From assembly GCA_017526785.1 (NCBI GenBank), contig JAFXQV010000003.1:1-64000 (forward strand): a stretch of DNA of 64,000 nucleotides, given 5' to 3'. Shown here in pieces: positions 57,660-64,000 of the stretch. The notes beneath the pieces were generated by a model that saw only the letters and a list, made by a program, of their open reading frames with translations, did no database searches and was not told the origin of the DNA. The position numbers and the translations under genes are program-made. This DNA comes from Oscillibacter sp. (lineage in GTDB: Bacteria; Bacillota; Clostridia; Oscillospirales; Oscillospiraceae). Numbering within the stretch: position 1 is the first letter of the stretch; every line of letters begins with the position of its first letter.

Positions 57660-58279
57660 TTACTCCCACAATCGCGTAATCTGAATCAAGCCACGCTTTT
57701 CACGCTTTCCGGCGTATTCCATCACACTGTAAGAGCCGCCGGAAATAAAACGCACATAAGAGCCTGTTTAGTATCTCGAAATGCGCGGCTGTTCGGCGGA
57801 TTTTCGCCGCATAAGGTCGTTTTGCTGTGGAAATATTGAATGTCTTATAAGGCAGAACAACGTGATATGGCGGGGAATATGGCGTTCAGACCATGCGCGG
57901 CGGGGATACTAAACAGGCTCTAAGCAATCAGAAACGCGGATTCGTTTATCAACGTCCGATTGAGACGTGGAATCGCGGCACGGCGCGGAACATTTTCCTG
58001 TCCTTCCGGGAAATAGAAGCTGTCAAAGCCTTCCGGCAGTTCCAAACGGACAAGCGCCGGATGATAGGGAATCGCCACGCGGATGAGAATGTCCGGGTGG
58101 CGTTTTTTTGCGCGTGAGAGCGCTTTTTGGCTCATCCAGTCAAATCTCCCATAGTTACCGACTGCAAACGAATTAACTCCGAAATGGACAATATGCTCTT
58201 CTATGGCGTCATCTAATTTTTTGCTCAAAGATTCCGGCGCGTCGCGGTGTCCAATGAAGAAACACGATTTGCTTTCCAC
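57660..58279 (-). pseudogene. SLOG-like small protein gene interrupted by a MITE
   Basis: The start is GTG 58279 behind GGGAGAG. The first 119 codons encode FIGHRDAPESL, GVNSFAVGNYGRFDWM and AIPYHP, the pattern of small SLOG-superfamily nucleotide-binding proteins. The frame then meets a TAG created at the edge of the inserted element (57920-57922). Removing the 161-bp element and one TAA copy joins LIA to YVRFISGGSYSVMEY and continues in frame to a TAA at 57660-57662, giving 152 codons including the stop and a family-like C-terminus (EKRGLIQITRL). So the gene was intact until a recent insertion. SLOG proteins are linked to nucleotide signals in stress and defence. Confidence 0.85.
57760..57920. 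mobile_element. 161-bp MITE with 16-bp terminal inverted repeats
   Basis: GAGCCTGTTTAGTATC (57760-57775) is repeated exactly in inverse at 57905-57920. The element is flanked by TAA on both sides (57757-57759 and 57921-57923), a TNA-type target duplication as made by IS5-family elements of the IS1031/ISL2 kind. It has no transposase gene. It sits inside the SLOG-like gene. Confidence 0.92.
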
Positions 58280-58310
58280 GGGATTTCTCTCCCTTCCAGA
58301 AACGAAAATA

Positions 58311-58333
58311 TTTTAGATAAATTTTATCTAAAA
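58311..58333. promoter_or_regulatory. 23-bp palindromic operator between the SLOG-like and XRE genes
   Basis: TTTTAGATAAA (58311-58321) and TTTATCTAAAA (58323-58333) are perfect inverted arms around a single T. The site lies 32 nt upstream of the SLOG-like start and 60 nt upstream of the XRE start, the normal place for a regulator that controls both divergent genes. The XRE protein is the obvious candidate. Confidence 0.7.
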
Positions 58334-58393
58334 ATAAAGATGATTCCGCCAGATGATGTATCGTATGAAAAACAGATGGGCAGAGGTGATTTC

Positions 58394-58606
58394 ATGCGAA
58401 ACAGAATCAAAGATTTGCGTGAAGACCACGACTTGACCCAGCAGAAACTCGCCGACGCGATTTCCATTACACAACGAAAGTACAGCTATCTGGAAACCGG
58501 AGTACAGCCTTTAACGGATGAAATTCTCGTGAAACTTGCCAATTATTACGGGGTAAGCGTTGACTACATTCTCATGCAGACGAACAACCCCAAACGCGCC
58601 ACCTGA
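58394..58606 (+). CDS. XRE-family transcriptional regulator
   Basis: The ATG at 58394 behind AGAGGTGAT gives 70 residues, a single Cro/CI helix-turn-helix domain: MRNRIKDLREDHDLTQQKLA, then ISITQRKYSYLETGVQ. Nothing follows the DNA-binding domain. It is divergent from the SLOG-like gene with a perfect palindrome between, so autoregulation and control of that gene are likely. Confidence 0.88.
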   Translation: MRNRIKDLREDHDLTQQKLADAISITQRKYSYLETGVQPLTDEILVKLANYYGVSVDYILMQTNNPKRAT

Positions 58607-58611
58607 TATGT

Positions 58612-58642
58612 AACGCCTTGGCGGAAAGCCGGGGCGTTTTTT
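58612..58642 (+). terminator. Terminator of the XRE gene
   Basis: AACGCC and GGC pair with GCC and GGCGTT (58612-58622 with 58628-58638) around GGAAA, then a T-run. Confidence 0.85.
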
Positions 58643-58750
58643 GATTCTGGTACATGTAACTTCTTACACAAGACATTCTACATCTTACGGACACAGTTTA
58701 ACAAAGTTACACTGTCCTTGTCAAGACTTTTAAACGGGATGGTAGAATTT

Positions 58751-58975
58751 ATGGAGAAGTACGGCACAATCAGAATCAATCTGGCGCGGCTCATTGAGGA
58801 AAGCGGAATCAGCAAAAACAAACTCAGTCAGCGGGCGGAAATGCAGCGGACGCAACTCAACCACTATTGCAACAACACCATTACGCGGCTGGACATTGAC
58901 GTATTAGCCCGATTGTGTACGGTGCTGGGGTGTGAAGTCGGGGAACTGCTGGAATTTGTTCCGCCCGAACAATAA
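58751..58975 (+). CDS. Small Cro/CI-type HTH protein (HTH_26-like)
   Basis: The 74 residues are one DNA-binding domain of the type TIRINLARLIEESGISKNKLSQRAEMQRTQ (shown in part as positions 5-34), ending in CEVGELLEFVPPEQ, the common end of this family. ATG 58751 is chosen because homologues begin near MxxxxxIRINL; ATG 58739 is possible. It is separated from the first XRE gene by a terminator and is probably a separate unit. The target is unknown. Confidence 0.8.
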   Translation: MEKYGTIRINLARLIEESGISKNKLSQRAEMQRTQLNHYCNNTITRLDIDVLARLCTVLGCEVGELLEFVPPEQ

Positions 58976-58979
58976 GAAG

Positions 58980-59014
58980 ACGGCGTGCCGGATTTTGTTC
59001 CGGTACGCCGTTTT
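58980..59014. terminator. Bidirectional terminator
   Basis: A 12-bp stem (58980-58991 with 59000-59011, one G-T wobble) with an 8-nt loop ends in T4 on the + strand. It lies between the convergent small HTH gene and the HAD gene. Confidence 0.8.
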
Positions 59015-59020
59015 GACGTA

Positions 59021-59839
59021 TCAAGGCAGGAAGCGCGCAATAATTTCGGCGACGCCGTCGTGATTGTTGTCGCGCCGGGTGACGTAATCGGCGGCGGCCT
59101 TGAGTTCCGGGATTGCGTTGGACATCGCCGCGCCGACACCCGCCGTCCGTATCATGTCCATGTCGTTGGCCTCGTCTCCGGCGGCCACGGAACGCTCCGG
59201 GGGAACGCCGAGCAGTTCGCAGAGTTTGAGAATGCCCTGCCCCTTGTTGACGCCCGCCGGGACAATCTCCAGAAAGTGCTTGTCCGAGAAGTAGCTGTCC
59301 AGACGCCCCGGCATCTCCGAGAGTATCCAGCGCCGGAAAGCGTCCGTTTTTTCCTGCCCGTCGAAGTCAATCGACAGCGCCTTGACGGGCATTTCCGACA
59401 GGTCTTTCCGCACGTCCGCAATGACCCGGTACTCCAACTGAATCCGGGCGCAGTAGCGTTCGGCGTACTCCGTGCTGCTGCCCGGCTCTATAACCACGTC
59501 CTCGCGGTCATAGGTCTGGATGTAGATACCGCGCCGTCTGGCCTCGTCGAACACGGTATAGAGGTCGTCCGGCTCCATGCTCCGGCGGAAAATCTGCCGC
59601 TGTTGCGTGAAGTCGTACACCACAGCGCCGTTGTAGGCAATGGCGTAACATCCGGGGGCGTCCAGCCCGAACCGCGCCGCCTGCGCCCGTACGCTTTTGA
59701 GCGGGCGGCCGGACGCGATAACGACCCGGTGTCCGCGCCCGATTGCGTCCGAAATGGCCTGCCGGTTGCCGTCCGTCAGCTCCTTGCGGTCGTTTAAGAG
59801 TGTGCCGTCCAAGTCCAGAAACAAAATTTTCGATTCCAT
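59021..59839 (-). CDS. Cof-type HAD-IIB hydrolase
   Basis: The ATG at 59839 follows AAGGAGA. The 272 residues show the HAD motifs DLDGTLLND (nucleophile Asp), VIASGRPL, a Lys in NKGQGI, and GDEANDMDMI, with a large C2B cap in between (about 85-190). These enzymes dephosphorylate sugar phosphates or flavin/thiamine precursors; the substrate cannot be assigned from sequence alone. It is a single gene. Confidence 0.92.
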   Translation of the reverse strand: MESKILFLDLDGTLLNDRKELTDGNRQAISDAIGRGHRVVIASGRPLKSVRAQAARFGLDAPGCYAIAYNGAVVYDFTQQRQIFRRSMEPDDLYTVFDEARRRGIYIQTYDREDVVIEPGSSTEYAERYCARIQLEYRVIADVRKDLSEMPVKALSIDFDGQEKTDAFRRWILSEMPGRLDSYFSDKHFLEIVPAGVNKGQGILKLCELLGVPPERSVAAGDEANDMDMIRTAGVGAAMSNAIPELKAAADYVTRRDNNHDGVAEIIARFLP

Positions 59840-59870
59840 GCGGATTCTCCTTCCGTGTTGTTCGGACGCT

Positions 59871-59899
59871 ATGTTACCACGCTTTCGGGGACTTGACAA
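59871..59899 (-). promoter_or_regulatory. Promoter of the HAD hydrolase gene
   Basis: On the - strand, TTGTCA (59894-59899), 17 bp and TAACAT (59871-59876) lie about 32 nt before the start. Confidence 0.6.
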
Positions 59900-59939
59900 C
59901 CGTTTCCGCGTTTTAGCGCTGGAAATCCGCCGCCGGATG

Positions 59940-59948
59940 TGCTATACT
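59940..59948 (+). promoter_or_regulatory. Extended -10 promoter of the MmeI-like gene
   Basis: TGC followed by TATACT (59943-59948) makes an extended -10 element 33 nt before the start codon. The -35 region (TGGAAA at 59920-59925) is poor, as is usual for this type. Confidence 0.5.
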
Positions 59949-59980
59949 GACCGACACCCCACGGAACAGGAGACAATGCC

Positions 59981-62773
59981 ATGAACGATATGGAACAACG
60001 CGCCGCCGCCCGGGAGTTTGTCGCGAACTGGACGGGGCGCGGCGACGAAAAACAGGAGACACAGACATTTTGGATGGAACTGCTTCAAACGGTGTACGGC
60101 GTGGAGAATCCGGCGCGGTATATCGCTTTTGAAGTCCCCGTCAAGTTAAGCCACACCAGTTTCATTGACGCCTACATCGAGGAAACCCGCGTGCTTATCG
60201 AGCAGAAGGGCGCGGACATCGACCTCCGCAAGGGGCAGAAGCAGTCGGACGGCGTTATGCTGACGCCGTTCCAGCAGGCGCGGCGTTACGCCGGACACCT
60301 GCCCCACAGTCAATACCCGCGCTGGATTGTGGTATGCAACTTCCGGACTTTCCACATCCACGACATGGAACGCCCCAACGAACCGCCGGAAGTCCTCAAA
60401 CTTGCCGATTTGGAAACGGAGTATTGGTGCCTGAACTTCCTGACCAATACCAAAGCCGAGAACATCCAACAGGAAGAGGAACTTTCCAAACAGGCCGGGA
60501 AGATTGTCGAGGCACTGCGCGACGCGCTCCTGAAACAGTACAGGAACCCGGAAAGCCCCGAGACGCTCAAAAGCCTGAACGCGCTGTGCGTCCGGCTGGT
60601 ATTCTGCCTGTACGCGGAGGACGCCGGGATTTTCGACAGAAAGCGGATGTTTCACGACTACCTGCAAGCCCACCAAGCGGAAGACCGGGACGCCCTTATC
60701 AATCTGTTCCGCGTCCTCGACCGGAAGCCGGAGGAACGCGACCCGTATTTGTCCGACGATTTGTTAGCGTTCCCGTATGTCAACGGCGGACTGTTCGCCG
60801 ACGAAGCCATAGAAATTCCGCGTCTGGGCGATGAAGTCATAGACATTATCCTGAAACGTGCCAGCGAACATTTCAACTGGTCAAGAATCAGTCCGCCGAT
60901 TTTCGGCGCGGTCTTTGAATCGACCCTGAACCCCGAAACGCGCCGCTCCGGCGGCATGCACTATACCTCTATCGAAAATATCCACAAAGTCATTGACCCG
61001 CTTTTCCTTGACGAACTCAAAGCGGAACTGGAACAATGCAAGAGCCGTCCGACCGCCGGCGGGGCGCGGAGAAAGAGCTTGCAGAACTTTCAGAAAAAGC
61101 TCGCTTCCCTCAAATTTCTTGACCCCGCCTGCGGTTCGGGCAATTTCCTCACCGAAACCTATTTGTCCTTGCGCCGTATGGAAAATGAGATTATCGCCAT
61201 TTTGAACGATGACCAGATTGTGATGGACTTGGGCAAGGAGGGAAACCCGATACAGATTTCCATAGGCCAGTTTTACGGCATTGAAATCAACGATTTCGCC
61301 GTAGCGGTGGCGCGGACGGCGCTTTGGATTGCCGAAAGCCAGATGATGAACGAGACGATAGGCATTGTACACAGGGACTTGCATTTTCTGCCGCTGAAAA
61401 CCGCCGCGAACATCGTGGAGGGGAACGCGCTCCGCATGGACTGGGAAAGCGTTGTCCCGAAATACGAGTTAAACTACATCATGGGCAACCCGCCCTTTGT
61501 GGGATACTCCTTGCAAAACAAGGAACAAAAGGCGGATATCCTTTCCATTTACACGGACGAAACGGGAAAGCCTTACAAAGCGGCGGGGAAAATTGATTAT
61601 GTGTCCGGCTGGTACTTCAAGGCTGCGCAATATGTACAAGGTACGGCGATTCGCGCCGCTTTTGTGTCCACTAACTCCATTACGCAAGGCGAACAGGTCG
61701 CCAGCGTATGGAAGCCGCTTTATGAGCGTTTCGGGATTCACATTGACTTTGCCCACCGGACATTCCGCTGGGACAGCGAAGCCAGTCTGAAAGCGCATGT
61801 CCATTGTGTGATTGTCGGGTTTAGCATTTATCCGAATGACAAGCCCAAAGTCATTTACGCGTCCGGTCGCCCGGAAACCGCGCAAAATATCAACGGTTAT
61901 CTGTTGGACGCTCCCGACATTTTCATTGAAAGCAGAAACAAGCCTCTTTGTGGTGTCCCCGTCATGACAACGGGAAACCGTCCCGCCGACGGAGGACACC
62001 TGATTATAGAAGCGGATGAATACGACGATTTCATAGCACAGGAACCTAAAGCGATTCCCTATATCAAAAAGCTGATTGGTGCGGCAGAGTTTATCAATAA
62101 TAAACAACGCTGGTGCTTATGGCTTGTCGGTGCAAATCCCGCTGAACTGCGAAAAATGCCGAAAATTATGGAGCGCGTGGAACTGTGCAGGCAAGACAGG
62201 TTACACGCGCCTGATGAAGGTAGAAGAAAACTTGCCGATACTCCGACGCTGTTCCGGGAAACAAAAAACCCTGATACTTTTATTGTTATTCCGGCTACTT
62301 CATCTCAACGGCGCAGATATGTTCCCATAGGGTTTCTAAACGGGGATACGATTGCAACAAATGCGGTGATAATTATTCCCAATGCAACGCTTTACCATTT
62401 TGGTATCTTGACTTCCAATGTGCATATGGGGTGGATGCGGGTAGTCTGTGGACGCTTGAAAAGCGATTACCGCTATTCCAAGGATATTGTTTACAACAAC
62501 TTCCCGTGGCCTAACCCCACGGGCGCGCAACGGGCGACCATCGAACAGACGGCGCAGGCGATACTCGACGCCCGCGCCCTGTACCCGGACGCCAGTCTCG
62601 CGGACTTGTACGACGAGACGGTTATGCCCGCCGAACTGCGGAAAGCGCACCAGAACAATGACAGGGCGGTGATGTGGGCGTACGGCTTCGACAAAGACCA
62701 CCCCGCGTGGAACAACGAAAGCCAGTGCGTCGCCGAACTGATGAAACTGTATCAGCGACTGGCGCGGGCGTAG
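59981..62773 (+). CDS. MmeI-like single-chain restriction-modification enzyme (type IIL/IIG)
   Basis: The 930 residues, in order, are an N-terminal PD-(D/E)xK nuclease-like domain (D63, and E74-Q-K76 within RVLIEQKG), a helical spacer (about 165-330), an adenine methyltransferase with motif I LDPACGSGNFL (about 380) and motif IV NPPF (about 502), a target-recognition domain (about 610-830) and a helical C-terminus. One chain therefore can both methylate and cut. No separate methylase, specificity or nuclease gene is adjacent. The middle of the target-recognition region (about 62000-62470) is more AT-rich than the rest, as expected where specificity is exchanged. AGGAGA precedes the ATG. Confidence 0.87.
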   Translation: MNDMEQRAAAREFVANWTGRGDEKQETQTFWMELLQTVYGVENPARYIAFEVPVKLSHTSFIDAYIEETRVLIEQKGADIDLRKGQKQSDGVMLTPFQQARRYAGHLPHSQYPRWIVVCNFRTFHIHDMERPNEPPEVLKLADLETEYWCLNFLTNTKAENIQQEEELSKQAGKIVEALRDALLKQYRNPESPETLKSLNALCVRLVFCLYAEDAGIFDRKRMFHDYLQAHQAEDRDALINLFRVLDRKPEERDPYLSDDLLAFPYVNGGLFADEAIEIPRLGDEVIDIILKRASEHFNWSRISPPIFGAVFESTLNPETRRSGGMHYTSIENIHKVIDPLFLDELKAELEQCKSRPTAGGARRKSLQNFQKKLASLKFLDPACGSGNFLTETYLSLRRMENEIIAILNDDQIVMDLGKEGNPIQISIGQFYGIEINDFAVAVARTALWIAESQMMNETIGIVHRDLHFLPLKTAANIVEGNALRMDWESVVPKYELNYIMGNPPFVGYSLQNKEQKADILSIYTDETGKPYKAAGKIDYVSGWYFKAAQYVQGTAIRAAFVSTNSITQGEQVASVWKPLYERFGIHIDFAHRTFRWDSEASLKAHVHCVIVGFSIYPNDKPKVIYASGRPETAQNINGYLLDAPDIFIESRNKPLCGVPVMTTGNRPADGGHLIIEADEYDDFIAQEPKAIPYIKKLIGAAEFINNKQRWCLWLVGANPAELRKMPKIMERVELCRQDRLHAPDEGRRKLADTPTLFRETKNPDTFIVIPATSSQRRRYVPIGFLNGDTIATNAVIIIPNATLYHFGILTSNVHMGWMRVVCGRLKSDYRYSKDIVYNNFPWPNPTGAQRATIEQTAQAILDARALYPDASLADLYDETVMPAELRKAHQNNDRAVMWAYGFDKDHPAWNNESQCVAELMKLYQRLARA

Positions 62774-62796
62774 TGTCGGCGCGGAAAAGTTCCCCC

Positions 62797-62858
62797 GCCC
62801 TCCCCCTCTGAGGGAGGGTGGCGCGTCAGCGGCGTTCCCCCTCTGCCGCATAAGGGGG
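62797..62858. repeat. Palindromic dispersed repeat, second copy
   Basis: CCCTCCC/GGGAGGG (about 62798-62818) is followed by GGCGCGTCAGCG (to 62831) and a second stem CCCCCT/AGGGGG (about 62837-62857). The segment 62814-62831 is the reverse complement of the repeat in the GAP1-like gene with one difference. Here it lies behind the MmeI-like gene and may also act as its terminator. The AT-rich stretch 62859-63000 carries a possible promoter (TG-G-TACTAT, 62928-62936) for the next gene. Confidence 0.65.
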
Positions 62859-63012
62859 CGACAAGAGCGCAGGCGAAAAAATTCAGGAAAATTTATGAAA
62901 AAAAGACTGGCATTCTTTCGGGGAATGTGGTACTATGGAATCGGCAGTTTCAGCGCATGATGAAGCCCGGTATTGCGCCCGCCAAGCGCCCGGGACACAA
63001 GGAGGAACCGCT

Positions 63013-64000
63013 ATGCAGACAATTCAGTTTGAAGTAACTAACCCCTTTGGCATTCATGCCCGCCCGGCGGCGATTTTGGCACAGGCTTGCGTCAAAATGC
63101 CCTCACAGATTACCGTGAAGTGCAACGGTAAGACCGCCAACGGCAACAATGTCATTCAGCTTCTGAGCCTCCACGCGGTGCAGGGTTCCGTTCTGGAAAT
63201 CAGCGCCGAGGGCGGCGACGAGGCCGCCACGCTCGCGCAGATTGAACAAATCCTGAATGACACCTTTGCCGAAAAGAAAAAGGTCGATGTCCTGAAAATC
63301 GCCTTTTTCGGCACCAAGGACTATGACCAGCTCTTTTTCAGCGAACTGGTCAAGGACAAGGGAGAGGGGACTTTCAACTGCGACATTAACTTTTTCAGTA
63401 CCCGCCTGACCCCCGAAACGGCCTACCTTGCCAAAGGCTATGACGCGGTGTGCATTTTCGTCAACGACGAATGCCCCGCGCAGGTCGTCGACACGCTCGC
63501 CGACGCGGGTGTCAAGCTGATTCTGCTCCGCTGCATGGGCTTCAACAACGTTGACTTGGAAGCGGCGGCGCGCCGCGGCTTGACGGTTGTCCGCGTCCCG
63601 GCCTACTCCCCCTACGCCGTCGCGGAACACGCCATGGCAATTATCATGGCGGCCAACCGCCGCCTCCACAAGGCCATTTACAGGGTCAAGGACAACAATT
63701 TCTCCCTGAACGGCCTGATGGGCGTCGACCTCCACAACAAAGTCGCGGGTATCATCGGCACGGGGCAGATTGGGCAGTGCTTCGCCCGTATCTGTAAGGG
63801 CTTCGGCATGACGGTCATCGCGTGGGACGCGTACCCGAATCAGAAACTGGTCGACGAGGGTCTGCTGACCTACGCCGACAAGAACACCGTGCTGGAAAAG
63901 GCCGACTTGGTGTCCCTGCACGTTCCCCTGTTCATGGGCGAGGGCGGCACGTTCCACATTCTGGACGCCGAGGCCATTTCCCATATGAAGGACGACGCCA
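63013..64000 (+). CDS. HPr domain fused to D-lactate dehydrogenase (incomplete at the window edge)
   Basis: The ATG at 63013 follows GGAGG, and 329 codons are open to the edge. Residues 1-88 are an HPr phosphocarrier domain with the active His at 15 in GIHARPAA; the regulatory Ser46 position is Asn (N46 in ANGNNVIQLLSL). From about 93 the chain is a D-2-hydroxyacid dehydrogenase most like LdhA: KIAFFGTKDYDQ, AVCIFVNDE, LRCMGFNNVDL with the substrate Arg, RVPAYSPYAVAEHA, and the NAD-binding GIIGTGQIG. D-lactate dehydrogenase reduces pyruvate to D-lactate. The HPr half suggests control by the PTS through phospho-His15; that link is inference. The 3' end lies outside the window. Confidence 0.9.
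   Translation, partial: MQTIQFEVTNPFGIHARPAAILAQACVKMPSQITVKCNGKTANGNNVIQLLSLHAVQGSVLEISAEGGDEAATLAQIEQILNDTFAEKKKVDVLKIAFFGTKDYDQLFFSELVKDKGEGTFNCDINFFSTRLTPETAYLAKGYDAVCIFVNDECPAQVVDTLADAGVKLILLRCMGFNNVDLEAAARRGLTVVRVPAYSPYAVAEHAMAIIMAANRRLHKAIYRVKDNNFSLNGLMGVDLHNKVAGIIGTGQIGQCFARICKGFGMTVIAWDAYPNQKLVDEGLLTYADKNTVLEKADLVSLHVPLFMGEGGTFHILDAEAISHMKDDA

Overview
The window is GC-rich DNA from what looks like an anaerobic, spore-forming Gram-positive bacterium, most likely in the Clostridia (Oscillospiraceae/Ruminococcaceae-like). The grounds are a CwlD-type cortex amidase next to radA, rpoB-rpoC of Firmicutes type, strong GGAGG ribosome binding sites, sigma-A promoters with 17-bp spacers, a D-lactate dehydrogenase, split chromate-transporter genes and no outer-membrane genes. 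The taxonomic call is inference. No rRNA, tRNA or CRISPR array was seen.

Layout. (1) 0.2-7 kb: an F-type ATP synthase operon a-c-b-alpha-gamma-beta-epsilon. It has no separate delta gene: the C-terminal half of delta is fused to the front of alpha, and subunit a carries an internal duplication. purB follows, then a convergent adenine deaminase. (2) 10.3-13.1 kb: a lipid-linked sugar module (GT2, GtrA-like protein, GT-C transferase). (3) 13.1-26.1 kb: a six-gene operon with a membrane VWA protein, an FtsZ/tubulin-like NTPase, two unknown proteins, a zinc-ribbon P-loop GTPase-like protein and a GTPase-associated (GAP1-like) protein. (4) 26.3-32.1 kb, opposite strand and convergent: a Ter-type stress operon (Ca2+-type P-ATPase, two TerD paralogues, an AIM24 protein, a double-TerD protein). 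A divergent TPR gene follows. Regions 3 and 4 together are the best candidate for a poorly described NTP-dependent stress or conflict system.

(5) 33.5-40.5 kb: a hybrid sensor kinase, modB with a ModC-like ATPase that has lost its catalytic residues, birA, and a split chromate transporter. (6) 40.5-47.4 kb: two tandem TIR-domain genes, radA-cwlD, gpmA, small unknown genes, a phosphopantetheinyl transferase and a Gfo/Idh/MocA oxidoreductase. (7) 47.4-55.7 kb: rpoB-rpoC, with a divergent EVE-HNH nuclease gene. (8) 56.6-64 kb: an Ig-like membrane protein, a SLOG-like gene broken by a 161-bp MITE with intact inverted repeats and a TAA target duplication, two small XRE regulators, a HAD phosphatase, an MmeI-like single-chain restriction-modification enzyme, and at the right edge an HPr domain fused to D-lactate dehydrogenase (incomplete in the window).

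Housekeeping genes (atp, purB, rpoBC, gpmA, radA, birA) are interleaved with defence-type genes (TIR pair, EVE-HNH, MmeI-like, GTPase/tubulin/Ter clusters, SLOG remnant), which suggests repeated insertion of accessory modules between core operons.
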